From the NCBI GenBank assembly GCA_964468435.1, contig CAYXVE010000012.1, positions 41,449 to 105,448 of the forward strand: a DNA stretch of 64,000 nt, in the 5' to 3' direction. Source of the DNA: JBCCTX01 sp964468435 (GTDB lineage Bacteria > Bacteroidota > Bacteroidia > J057). The position numbers and the translations under genes were made by a program. Every line of letters starts with the position of its first letter. The stretch's first letter is position 1. Under the pieces are notes generated by a model. It did no database searches, had not been told where the DNA came from, and saw nothing but the letters and a program-made list of their open reading frames with translations. Of this stretch, positions 45,213-53,457 are shown one piece after another.

Positions 45213-46424
45213 ATGACTGTCCAGCAGATTAAGCAACGCTATGGGATCATAGGCAATGATCCTGCTTTGAATATAGCGGTGGAGATGGCCAATCAGGTTG
45301 CTCCCACTGATGTATCTATATTAGTATTTGGTGAAAATGGAACGGGTAAAGATGTTTTTTCTCGTATCATTCATGATAATAGCAAGAGAAGGCATAAACG
45401 GCTCATAGCCATCAATACGGGTGCGATTCCCGAAGGCACATTAGATTCAGAGCTTTTTGGGCATGAAAAAGGTGCCTTTACTTCTGCATATGAAGCTCGT
45501 AAAGGGTATTTTGAGGAAGTAGAGGAGGGTACGATATTTTTGGATGAGATCAGTGAAATGCCATTGGCTACTCAAGCCAGACTATTGCGACTTTTGGAGA
45601 ATGGCGAATTTTTGCGTGTGGGATCGAGTAAAGTCCAGAAAGCAGATGTGCGTGTCATTGCCGCTACCAACAGAGATCTGATCGAACTCATCCAACAGGG
45701 AAGATTTCGACAGGATCTGTATTTCCGTCTCAACAGAATTACAATTCTCGTACCTCCGCTCAGAGAGCGGGGAGAAGATATTGAGCTATTGTTTAATTAC
45801 TTTGCTCACGAGTTTGCCGACAAATACAAACGCGAAGCGATCGTGCTTTCCCCCGAAGCTACTACTTTGCTCTATCAGTACAGGTGGCCAGGTAATGTGC
45901 GTGAACTACGCAATCTTGTAGAAAAGCTGTCTTTACTTGTAAAAAATGAGTGGGTTTCTTCCGAAGTGCTCAGAAATAATCTCTTGATCCAGGAGAGCTA
46001 TCTACCCAGCGTGATTAGGATGCCGAAAGATGAAAATGGAGTACGCGGTGAGACATATAATTCGGCTGAGATTGACCGACTTTATCAACTGATTTACGAT
46101 ATGGGAAAACAGTTAAACCAGGAGATTGCAGAACTGAAAAAGATGGTATATCTGGGTTTCAAAAATACAGAGATTACTTCTGGTCAGTTTCCCGTACAGG
46201 GTACTACATACGGTCAGCCTTATCATCAGGGCGAATCTTCACCCGGTATTCAGCCGAATTTGCCTCGACTGGAGGAATCTCTTTCGCTTGAGCGCAAAGA
46301 AAAAGAATTGATCATCAAAGCGCTAAATAAACATAACAATAATCGTAAAAAGGCAGCTGCAGATTTGGGTATTTCAGAGCGAACCCTATACAGAAAGATC
46401 AAGAATTACGATATTATGCTTTGA
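45213..46424 (+). CDS. Sigma-54-dependent activator lacking a receiver domain
   Basis: 403 residues. Begins directly with an AAA+ domain: Walker A GENGTGKD (40-47), Walker B IFLDEIS (108-114), TLDSELFGHEKGAFTSA, NTGAIPEG, and the arginine finger region FRQDLYFRLNR. The canonical sigma-54 contact loop GAFTGA reads GAFTSA (87-92). A linker rich in Gln/Gly (about 310-355) precedes a Fis-like HTH at about 367-399 (NNRKKAAADLGISERTLYRKI). No phosphoreceiver is present, so its control must come from elsewhere. Co-transcribed with miaB and lptE. Confidence 0.92.
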   Translation: MTVQQIKQRYGIIGNDPALNIAVEMANQVAPTDVSILVFGENGTGKDVFSRIIHDNSKRRHKRLIAINTGAIPEGTLDSELFGHEKGAFTSAYEARKGYFEEVEEGTIFLDEISEMPLATQARLLRLLENGEFLRVGSSKVQKADVRVIAATNRDLIELIQQGRFRQDLYFRLNRITILVPPLRERGEDIELLFNYFAHEFADKYKREAIVLSPEATTLLYQYRWPGNVRELRNLVEKLSLLVKNEWVSSEVLRNNLLIQESYLPSVIRMPKDENGVRGETYNSAEIDRLYQLIYDMGKQLNQEIAELKKMVYLGFKNTEITSGQFPVQGTTYGQPYHQGESSPGIQPNLPRLEESLSLERKEKELIIKALNKHNNNRKKAAADLGISERTLYRKIKNYDIML

Positions 46425-46610
46425 TTGATGCAACCCCATAGACCTCTTTAGGTACTATGAATAAAAGTAGTAATTATCAATAGCTATGCACAGGAAACGA
46501 TCAGGCTGCAGGCAGTGTTACAAGATTTTCTTATCATAGAGGTACTGTACTATGTTAAGAAAAGCATATTGGGCTTGAGCAAAATATATTTCAATTTATT
46601 TCAATCGATT

Positions 46611-47126
46611 ATGATCAGCTTTTTAGGCAAAAAAAGACTATTACTTTTATCCTGGTCGTTGACTTTTGTGGGCTGCTCGGTCAATTTTAATCTTACTGGC
46701 GGAAATGTCGACCCCAAACTACAGACACTCGCGGTAGAGCAATTTGGAAACGAAGCACAGATCGTTGTTCCTTGGCTGGCACAGGAAGTGACCAATCAGC
46801 TTCAGGACCGGTTTTTATCACAGTCGCGGCTTTCACTTACCTCTGGAGATGCTGATGTGATTATCAGCGGTTCGGTAAGTACATATTTTATTTCTCCTGT
46901 GGCAATCAGTGGGGATAATACAGCCGCCCAAAACCGTCTTACCATAGGGATGAGGGTGAAATTTGAAAATACGATCGATGACAATGATAGCTGGGAGCAG
47001 TCCTTCTCAAATTTTGTGGATTTTAACAGCGATAGAGATTTTGCGAGTCTGGAGCGGGATCTGGTCAATGAAATACTTGAACAGATAACTCAGGATGTTT
47101 TTAATCGTTCTATAGGTAAATGGTAA
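46611..47126 (+). CDS. lptE: LptE-family LPS-assembly lipoprotein
   Basis: 171 residues from the ATG at 46611; the frame is open upstream for 32 codons without homology. Signal ends in VGCSVNF with lipobox Cys22. Mature protein shows LTSGDADVIISGSVSTYFI and repeated strand-like segments with a DUF400-like LptE fold. LptE plugs the LptD barrel in the outer membrane and helps export LPS. The 186-base gap before it holds no clear promoter, so it could still be in the miaB operon. Confidence 0.85.
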   Translation: MISFLGKKRLLLLSWSLTFVGCSVNFNLTGGNVDPKLQTLAVEQFGNEAQIVVPWLAQEVTNQLQDRFLSQSRLSLTSGDADVIISGSVSTYFISPVAISGDNTAAQNRLTIGMRVKFENTIDDNDSWEQSFSNFVDFNSDRDFASLERDLVNEILEQITQDVFNRSIGKW

Positions 47127-47130
47127 AGTA

Positions 47131-47973
47131 ATGAGTCCGCTATTTTTATATCAACATTTACTCCATGCACGACTCGATGGAGAGGGAGAACAGATTGTAT
47201 CATCCTGGATCTCAAAATACCCTTATTTTGCCTTGCCTCACTACCTCAAAGCCCGTCAGACCAAAGAAAAAAATGCCCTGTTCCGTGCTGCCCTTTATGC
47301 TCCCAACCGGACTTTGTTGAAGAGATTTATGGATGGAAGTATGATGTTGTATGAAAAAAAACTGGCTAATATGTTTGATGATCAAACGGATATCAAACTC
47401 AGAAAATATTCCCGTGCCAACAACAATACGTTCTCCATTCTTACTTTTGAAGAATCTGATCAGAATATAGCTGATGAGGAAATACCCTTTCACGTTTTAG
47501 TAGAAGGGCAAAAGCCCTATGATGTTTTTCTAAACTATGATGTTAAAGTTCTGACCTTTAAGTACAGACATATTTCCCGGAAGATCGGAGAACAAGTAGC
47601 TAAGTTTAAAGCAGAATACAGAAATAGATCCCTGAAGGATAATCCTTTTGCCTATCCCCTAGATGCTGCCAAAAATCCAGAGGTTGTTTCATCCGGATCC
47701 CAATCACGTAAAGATGTCGCTGAAAAGATTATTGACGAATTTCTTACGCAAAATCCGCAGATATCCAGACCAGGTCCAGAAAATCATTTACATCCTGACC
47801 CAAAGGTAATCCATAGCCTGGAACCTGATGACGAACTAGTAACAGAAACACTTGCTTTATTACATTTGAGACAAAACAATAGGGAAGAAGCAATACGCAT
47901 TTATAAAAAACTAAGCTTGTTATTCCCTGAAAAAAGTGCTTATTTTGAATCCGAAATGAGGAAGATTATTTAA
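47131..47973 (+). CDS. Conserved Bacteroidota protein with TPR-like end
   Basis: 280 residues, no signal peptide. The N-terminal part (SPLFLYQHLLHARL, WISKYPYFALPHYLKARQ) is conserved in Bacteroidota next to lptE and secG. The last 45 residues (VTETLALLHLRQNNREEAIRIYKKL) look like a single TPR helix pair, suggesting protein binding. Function unknown. It starts 4 bases after lptE and ends 5 bases before secG. Confidence 0.75.
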   Translation: MSPLFLYQHLLHARLDGEGEQIVSSWISKYPYFALPHYLKARQTKEKNALFRAALYAPNRTLLKRFMDGSMMLYEKKLANMFDDQTDIKLRKYSRANNNTFSILTFEESDQNIADEEIPFHVLVEGQKPYDVFLNYDVKVLTFKYRHISRKIGEQVAKFKAEYRNRSLKDNPFAYPLDAAKNPEVVSSGSQSRKDVAEKIIDEFLTQNPQISRPGPENHLHPDPKVIHSLEPDDELVTETLALLHLRQNNREEAIRIYKKLSLLFPEKSAYFESEMRKII

Positions 47974-47978
47974 CAATC

Positions 47979-48359
47979 ATGTTTACAATTCTAGGTTTTT
48001 TAGCGGTGTTGGTATCTTTGCTACTTATCCTGGCGGTAGTGATACAAAATAGTAAAGGTGGTGGTTTGTCTTCTACTTTTGGCGGTTCAAACAGCGCATC
48101 TCAGTTATTTGGTGCAAGAAGAAGTAATGAAGCCATTGAAAAAATCACATGGTACCTGGCGGGAGGATTAGCCATCATTGCCTTTATGGCCAATACAATT
48201 GGAATTTCCCTTTCTAGTGGAAGTGATTCTACGCTCCGTATGGAAGAAGCTTTTGAAGAAGGTATACAATATAATGCTAATCCTGGTAATATAATAGATC
48301 CTAATGCAACCCAGCCTGAGCCCATACTACCTCCTGAAGAAAATATGGAAGGAGAATAA
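47979..48359 (+). CDS. secG: Preprotein translocase subunit SecG
   Basis: 126 residues, with two membrane helices (about 1-21 and 52-72) and the conserved QNSKGGGLSSTFGGSNSASQLFGAR between them. The C-terminal tail is acidic and Pro-rich. It is a small SecYEG subunit that assists translocation across the inner membrane. Fifth gene of the miaB-secG run; convergent with the next gene, 12 bases away. GroES, often next in Bacteroidota, is not here. Confidence 0.9.
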   Translation: MFTILGFLAVLVSLLLILAVVIQNSKGGGLSSTFGGSNSASQLFGARRSNEAIEKITWYLAGGLAIIAFMANTIGISLSSGSDSTLRMEEAFEEGIQYNANPGNIIDPNATQPEPILPPEENMEGE

Positions 48360-48371
48360 AAAATGTTGTTT

Positions 48372-48875
48372 CTAATTTGTCAGGAAGTTTTTTAATTGAT
48401 CGATCAACTTACTTCCTTTATTGTCTATTAGGCACTTTCTTATTTCCTTTCTTTGTCGTTTCATACTTTTTCTGAGCTCCTCTTTTACAGCATCATCAGA
48501 TGTATTAATACGAGCTATTTCCTCCCGGGTAAGACGTTGGTAGATGTCATCGTACACAGGCTCTACTATACAAGTACATTTCGTCCTGTCTGAGTCTGTT
48601 CCATCACAATGAATAGCTTTCATGTTAGATAAATTTGCATCCTTGAAGATCACTTCAATACCTGAATCTTTGAGTTCATCTACTGTGCCTCCCTGCCAGA
48701 AATAATAGGCGAGGCCAATCACACCAGCGACCAATATGAGTTTGAAAATTGAGCTTGCAACTCTGAACAATATGTATATAATGATCAGGAATACTGCTGC
48801 AACAATCGCGAGATTCACGGGATTTTCGGTTAGCGATGAAATGTCAAACATATCTAGCTGTTGTTTGTAAGTCAT
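48372..48875 (-). CDS. Small membrane-anchored protein, unknown function
   Basis: 167 residues with a hydrophobic region of about 50 residues (20-70: NLAIVAAVFLIIIYILFRV then LILVAGVIGLAYYFW), probably two membrane helices, and a hydrophilic C-terminus with Cys pairs (CDGTDSDRTKCTC) and a Lys/Arg-rich tail. Not recognised as a named family. Convergent with secG. Confidence 0.5.
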   Translation of the reverse strand: MTYKQQLDMFDISSLTENPVNLAIVAAVFLIIIYILFRVASSIFKLILVAGVIGLAYYFWQGGTVDELKDSGIEVIFKDANLSNMKAIHCDGTDSDRTKCTCIVEPVYDDIYQRLTREEIARINTSDDAVKEELRKSMKRQRKEIRKCLIDNKGSKLIDQLKNFLTN

Positions 48876-49003
48876 AATTTGCTACTGAATATAGTCAAAT
48901 TGCAGGTTGCTGAAAAATAAAAAATACCCCGCAAGCCCTTAAATATATGATAATCAATATATTAACCTCTTTACGAATGATTATTTTTATAGTGAAAATT
49001 TTC

Positions 49004-49034
49004 CTTGACTATTTTTGAAAAAATTCTATCTTTG
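49004..49034 (+). promoter_or_regulatory. Strong Bacteroidota promoter upstream of DUF2795 gene
   Basis: TATCTTTG (49027-49034) fits TAnnTTTG and a TTG (49005-49007) lies 19 bases before it, the usual -33 spacing. Predicted start is about 25 bases before the ATG at 49064. Confidence 0.65.
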
Positions 49035-49063
49035 CGGCACTTTCAAAAAAAGTATACAGAAAT

Positions 49064-49285
49064 ATGTATTGGACGCTGGAATTAGCTATTTATCTGGAAG
49101 ATGCACCCTGGCCAGCTACAAAGGAAGAGCTCGTAGATTTTGCACGCAGGTCAGGTGCCCCAATGGAAGTCGTAGAAAACCTTCTGGAATTAGAGGAAGA
49201 TGATTCGCCCTATGAGAACATTGAAGAAATATGGCCGGATTACCCTTCTAAAGAAGACTTTTTGTTTAATGAGGATGAATATTGA
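49064..49285 (+). CDS. DUF2795-family small protein
   Basis: 73 residues, highly acidic, containing the DUF2795 core MYWTLELAIYLEDAPWPAT and the end EEIWPDYPSKEDFLFNEDEY, well conserved in Bacteroidota. Such proteins resemble small nucleic-acid-associated or conserved regulatory proteins, but no role is proven. It has its own strong promoter and ends 9 bases before the ABC ATPase gene. Confidence 0.85.
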   Translation: MYWTLELAIYLEDAPWPATKEELVDFARRSGAPMEVVENLLELEEDDSPYENIEEIWPDYPSKEDFLFNEDEY

Positions 49286-49294
49286 TTGTAATTG

Positions 49295-50014
49295 ATGATT
49301 TGTCTGGAAGATGTAAGTGTTGACCTGGGAGATAGTCCCATCCTCCATGGGTTAACATTTCAGTTTAAGTCCGGACTCAACTTTCTCATTGGTCTAAACG
49401 GCAGTGGTAAAACTACCCTGCTGAAGTGTATAACTCAGGATGTTGCTTACCAGGGGACCATTACGCTTAACAAACAGAATCTGAAAACACTCTCTCCTAA
49501 AGCTTTCGCTCACAGTATTGCTATCGTTCATCAAACCTGGGACATTCCTTTCAGATACAAAGTCATGGATTTTGTGATGATGGGGAGATTCCCCTTTCTG
49601 GCATGGTGGGGAAGCTACCAAAAAAGCGATTACGAAAAGGTCCGCGAAGAACTGCATAGAATGGAAGTAAGCCATCTTGCACAACGTACCCTAGACGAAG
49701 TTTCAGGGGGAGAATTACAGCGTGTCTTACTAGCAAGGGCTCTCTGTCAGAGAACCCCGTTGCTGTTACTGGATGAGCCAGCCCAATCTCTAGATCCCAA
49801 AGGCAGAGTAGCCATGTATCGACTTCTTAAAAAGCTAGCTAGTGATGGCAAGACCATTATATGTACTTCACATGATATCGACCTCCTTCAGGTACCTGAT
49901 GTTTACATTTGGGCTATTAAGGATGGAAAGCTCATATACCAGTTGGAGGGAAGCGAATTCACCCAATCTGTGATGGAAGATGTCTATGACATTAATCACA
50001 TTGAGGATTATTAA
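49295..50014 (+). CDS. ABC transporter ATPase, FecE/HmuV-like, orphan
   Basis: 239 residues from ATG at 49295 (a TTG one codon upstream is rejected). Walker A GLNGSGKTTLLK, signature VSGGELQRVLLARAL, Walker B LLLLDEP and TSHDIDLL are all intact. The spacing resembles ATPases for iron, haem or B12 uptake. No permease or binding protein is nearby, so it either serves a permease encoded elsewhere or is a remnant of a transport locus. It follows the DUF2795 gene closely and may share its promoter. Confidence 0.85.
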   Translation: MICLEDVSVDLGDSPILHGLTFQFKSGLNFLIGLNGSGKTTLLKCITQDVAYQGTITLNKQNLKTLSPKAFAHSIAIVHQTWDIPFRYKVMDFVMMGRFPFLAWWGSYQKSDYEKVREELHRMEVSHLAQRTLDEVSGGELQRVLLARALCQRTPLLLLDEPAQSLDPKGRVAMYRLLKKLASDGKTIICTSHDIDLLQVPDVYIWAIKDGKLIYQLEGSEFTQSVMEDVYDINHIEDY

Positions 50015-50463
50015 ATTACTGTTAACACGGAGTTAATATAATGTTTATATTATATATTAATGAACATAAAAAAGATATTAATTTGAATTTCACTAAATTG
50101 TTGTATTAATTTACTCAAGCTTTAATTACGATTAATCATAATATGCTAGTTGTACAACTTTTACCTTAATGGTGATCAATCTGGCCTCACATCAATCATA
50201 TAAATATCAGAACTACCCTGCTTGATGGTAATTTTCAAAAACCATTCCCTCCAGAACTGATCATTCAATAGCATCGAAGTTGTAAACGTATTAAATTTTT
50301 TTAGCGCCTGAAAAAAACGCAAGAATACCTATTTATCAGTAGTTCACTTCAGGAGTACGTGAGAGACGTACTCCTTCTTTTTTTGCAGGCATATTGCATA
50401 ATCCATAGATCGGTAATAATTAGTTAATTTGCCATTTCGGAATCTTTAAGACCATACACCCAG
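50015..50463 (+). promoter_or_regulatory. Leader region of the NCS2 permease with attenuator-like terminator
   Basis: 449 bases without a gene. It contains an AT-only hairpin (50034-50052), a perfect 12-base palindrome AGTTGTACAACT (50148-50159), a strong terminator (50351-50384) 80 bases before the permease start, and a possible antiterminator (CCTGAA 50307-50312 with TTCAGG 50348-50353, which overlaps the first bases of the terminator). I do not recognise a known riboswitch. Confidence 0.5.
50351..50384 (+). terminator. Intrinsic terminator before the NCS2 permease
   Basis: AGGAGTACGT (50351-50360) and ACGTACTCCT (50366-50375) are exact complements over 10 bases with a 5-base loop, followed by TCTTTTTTT. 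It lies between the ABC gene and the permease gene, closer to the permease. Confidence 0.82.
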
Positions 50464-51795
50464 ATGAAATCATTATTTGATCTTTCTTCTCATCTTACTT
50501 CAGTGAGAAAAGAGTTGTTTGCAGGTATGACTACCTTTTTTACCATGTCTTATATTCTCTTTGTCAATCCTTCCATACTCGGCATAGCCGGTATGCCTGA
50601 AGAGGGGGTGTTTATGGCTACCTGTCTTGCATCAGCAGCAGGATGTCTGATTATGGGTCTATGGGCAAATCTTCCTGTGGGTCTGGCTCCCGGAATGGGC
50701 TTGAATGCTTTCTTCAGCTATTCGATCGTTTTAAATTTAGGATATACCTGGCAGCAGGCTCTGGGGATGGTATTGATCTCTGGGGTACTCTTTTTGATCA
50801 TGAATGTTGCAGGACTTAGAGCGATGATGATGAAGGAAATTCCAGGTTTTATCAAACAATCAATTACTCCTGGCATTGGATTATTTATTGCACTTATAGG
50901 TTTTAACAACGCAGGTATTATCACAGTCAACTCAAGTGGTATTCCTGAAATGGGGGCATTAACTCAACCCCAGGTGTTGCTTTCCATCATAGGTCTGTTG
51001 CTTCTTACAGTATTATATGTATGGAATATCCGTGCAGCGCTACTTTTGGGAATTGTAGCTACTTCATTTATCGGCATCCCATTAGGTGTAACCGTGATTC
51101 CGGATCAACTAAATTGGAGTTTCCCACGGTTTTCTGGTACCTTCTTTCAACTGGACTTACAGGGACTGATTACATTTAAGCATGATCAATCTGTGTGGGA
51201 AGGTATGATTACCTTATTTATCGTAATCCTGTCATTTTCTTTAGTAGATTTATTTGACTCAATAGGGACCTTGATCGGCACAGGCACAAGGGGTAAGCTA
51301 CTGAATGAGCAGGGTGAACTTCCCCAGATGAACCGGGCATTGATGGCTGATGCATGGGCCACTGTGTTGGGGTCTTTATTGGGGACCTCTACTGTCACAG
51401 CTTATGTGGAGAGTGGTTCAGGTATACTGGCAGGTGGTCGAACAGGGCTTACTGCAGTGGTTGTAGGCCTTTTATTTCTGGTGTCCATCCTGATTCTGCC
51501 ACTAATTGGAATCATTCCCGGAGCGGCAACTGCACCTGTATTAATCTTTGTAGGGATATTGATGATGGAAGAGATCAGGCAGGTCAATTTTTCAGCACTG
51601 GAAGAGGGTATACCTGCCTTTTTTACGATTGTCATGATGCCATTTTCTTATAGCATTGCCAATGGAATTGCCACCGGACTGATATTTTATGTCTTAATAC
51701 AAATATTCCAAGGCAAAGCAGCAAAAATCCACCCGGTTATTTATGTATTTGCCTTACTGTTTATCGTAAAACTGGTGTATTTTAGCTCATCTTAA
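50464..51795 (+). CDS. NCS2-family nucleobase permease (guanine/hypoxanthine type)
   Basis: 443 residues with about 12-14 membrane helices. Signatures of the AzgA-like branch are visible: GMTTFFTMSYILFVNPSIL near the N-terminus, VGLAPGMGLNAFF, and FVDLFDSIGTLIG-like (LVDLFDSIGTLIGTGT), then GTSTVTAYVESGSGI. It imports purine bases with protons at the inner membrane. The possible attenuator just upstream suggests regulation by purine status. No purine salvage genes are adjacent. Confidence 0.9.
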   Translation: MKSLFDLSSHLTSVRKELFAGMTTFFTMSYILFVNPSILGIAGMPEEGVFMATCLASAAGCLIMGLWANLPVGLAPGMGLNAFFSYSIVLNLGYTWQQALGMVLISGVLFLIMNVAGLRAMMMKEIPGFIKQSITPGIGLFIALIGFNNAGIITVNSSGIPEMGALTQPQVLLSIIGLLLLTVLYVWNIRAALLLGIVATSFIGIPLGVTVIPDQLNWSFPRFSGTFFQLDLQGLITFKHDQSVWEGMITLFIVILSFSLVDLFDSIGTLIGTGTRGKLLNEQGELPQMNRALMADAWATVLGSLLGTSTVTAYVESGSGILAGGRTGLTAVVVGLLFLVSILILPLIGIIPGAATAPVLIFVGILMMEEIRQVNFSALEEGIPAFFTIVMMPFSYSIANGIATGLIFYVLIQIFQGKAAKIHPVIYVFALLFIVKLVYFSSS

Positions 51796-51863
51796 GTAGA
51801 TTGGGGATCTGAGTTATTCACGAGTACCAGTACTCCGACATTCCACGAGCCACGATCTATACC

Positions 51864-53210
51864 CTATTCCCAAAACGGTTTAAACCATGCATGCCGGATA
51901 TTTTTTGCCTGACCATTTTCATGATTGATGTGGTAGCTATAGGAAACGTGGATTTTTCCGTCTTTTCCCTCTATGACTGCCGGATAATGATATCTACCAG
52001 TTCCAGGTTCAGATTGCTCTATATGAGCCACTGTAGCCCAGTTTTTCCCTTCATTCTGGGAAATGGTGACTGCTAGTGAATATCGTTCATCCTCAGTATC
52101 ATTGTGGACCATAAGCCACGTGCCATCCGAAAGTTCTACTACATCTGCTGCTGATCCGGGATTAGGAATCTCGCTGTCTTTAGCTACGGACCAGGTGATT
52201 CCTTTATCTGTGGATGTGCTCATTAATAGTCTTTGAGGTGGTGGTCCATTATCTCGCATGTAAGCTACAATTGCACCGTCGGTCTTTTCCAGCATAGCTG
52301 GTTGTACACTACCCAACCCAAAGATCGGTTTGCTCGTGGTCCAAGTCTTTCCCCAGTCATCTGTGATTGCCATTAGTGAAAAGTCAAAGCCATCTGAATA
52401 CAGAGGAAGCAGCATTCTGCGGTTGTCGACGATGAAAGGTTTGTTGCGGGTCTGCCAGCCCATACGTCTGAATCTGGGATAACCCATTTGTTGTCGTTCT
52501 CGATTTTCATCTGTAAGTACATATCCTCTGGCCATCATATCTTTGCCTTTTGCCTGAGCGATGAGCTCCTGTGTGCGATCGCGATATTGCTCCATCATAT
52601 CCTGCTGCTGTTCTTCAGGCAGTTGCTGAAGCATGTCGGAAGCGGAAAGATACTTTTCCAGTTCTTCTATTTGTTTGGTAAGCGATACCACAAAGGGATC
52701 ATCTGGCTGTATGCCGCGTTCTGTTCTTCTACCGGGTTTGAGGTGAATATCTTCTTGCCAGGCCCACCTGGGAGGGCCAGGAGAGAGATAATCATCGCTG
52801 ATGCGGTATTTCAGGATGGCAGTTTCCCACTGGTTGGCTAGCACAGTATACCAGATAAGCCACAATCTGTCCGCAGGGTCAATGTATAAGACAGGGTTGA
52901 CATCAGGTAGTTCGTGATAATCAGCCATGATGAAAGGCTTACTCCAGTTCGCATCGCCAGGAGTCCATCTGGCACCCATAATCGCCACATCGTCCGCTTG
53001 CCTCTCGCCAGAGCCCTGAAACCATGCAATCAGGATGTCTCCATTGCTCAACTCCACTAAGGTAGAACCATGAACATGTTGGGATTGAAGGGGAAAAATA
53101 TCTTTTTTCTGGATGGAGGCAGATTCATCAATCCGCCGCGAATACTGTGCCTCAAGCCTATAAGTGCTGAAAAATAAAATGCCCGCAATTAGTAGTAAAC
53201 TGGTCTTCAT
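51864..53210 (-). CDS. Sialidase-like (BNR/Asp-box) secreted protein
   Basis: 448 residues from the ATG complement at 53208-53210; a longer 42-codon extension is rejected because MKTSLLLIAGILFFSTYRLEAQ is a good signal peptide. The mature part has the exo-sialidase layout, with HVHGSTLVELSNGDILIAWFQGSGE, Asp-box repeats STDKGITW, TDDWGKTW and SQNEGKNW, and VNPVLYIDP. A large lysine/glutamine-rich insert (about 180-240) interrupts the propeller. The real substrate is not certain; Bacteroidota proteins of this type act on uronic or rhamnose-containing glycans as well as sialic acid. Confidence 0.82.
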   Translation of the reverse strand: MKTSLLLIAGILFFSTYRLEAQYSRRIDESASIQKKDIFPLQSQHVHGSTLVELSNGDILIAWFQGSGERQADDVAIMGARWTPGDANWSKPFIMADYHELPDVNPVLYIDPADRLWLIWYTVLANQWETAILKYRISDDYLSPGPPRWAWQEDIHLKPGRRTERGIQPDDPFVVSLTKQIEELEKYLSASDMLQQLPEEQQQDMMEQYRDRTQELIAQAKGKDMMARGYVLTDENRERQQMGYPRFRRMGWQTRNKPFIVDNRRMLLPLYSDGFDFSLMAITDDWGKTWTTSKPIFGLGSVQPAMLEKTDGAIVAYMRDNGPPPQRLLMSTSTDKGITWSVAKDSEIPNPGSAADVVELSDGTWLMVHNDTEDERYSLAVTISQNEGKNWATVAHIEQSEPGTGRYHYPAVIEGKDGKIHVSYSYHINHENGQAKNIRHAWFKPFWE

Positions 53211-53376
53211 AAGGCAATCGTATAAGTTGCGTGTGATTATTGATCCACTAAAAATAAAAAAAGAAATCAGGATGTGACCTTTGTCAGCCCATTTCATCAA
53301 AATAAATGAAAGCCAAGAAGATTCAGTCTTAACCATGGAAGTAATAGCAAATTCATAATTTTCTAGTCAAGATTTT

Positions 53377-53394
53377 ATTGCTTTAGGAAGCAAT
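53377..53394. repeat. Small hairpin before the TonB-plug gene end
   Basis: ATTGCTT (53377-53383) and AAGCAAT (53388-53394) are complementary with a TAGG loop. It lies just 5' of a longer hairpin and probably forms part of the same 3'-end structure. Confidence 0.4.
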
Positions 53395-53408
53395 GTAATT
53401 GGGGGTTG

Positions 53409-53435
53409 AGGCTGCCTGTTTCAGGCAGCCTTTTT
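53409..53435 (+). terminator. Perfect hairpin with T run on the + strand, no + strand gene upstream
   Basis: AGGCTGCCTG (53409-53418) and CAGGCAGCCT (53422-53431) pair perfectly over 10 bases with a TTT loop, then TTTTT. On the minus strand it follows the TonB-plug gene, where the T run is missing. Either it is a bidirectional 3' structure or an unannotated + strand transcript ends here. Confidence 0.7.
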
Positions 53436-53457
53436 ACCTATCAAGACAGCATTTTTT

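Noticed and set aside
50169..50225. An 18-codon open frame in the NCS2 leader as a leader peptide
   Set aside because: No run of a regulatory amino acid and no pause hairpin follows it.
50015..50463. A purine or PreQ1 riboswitch before the NCS2 permease
   Set aside because: The characteristic conserved cores were not found; only a terminator and a weak alternative stem remain.
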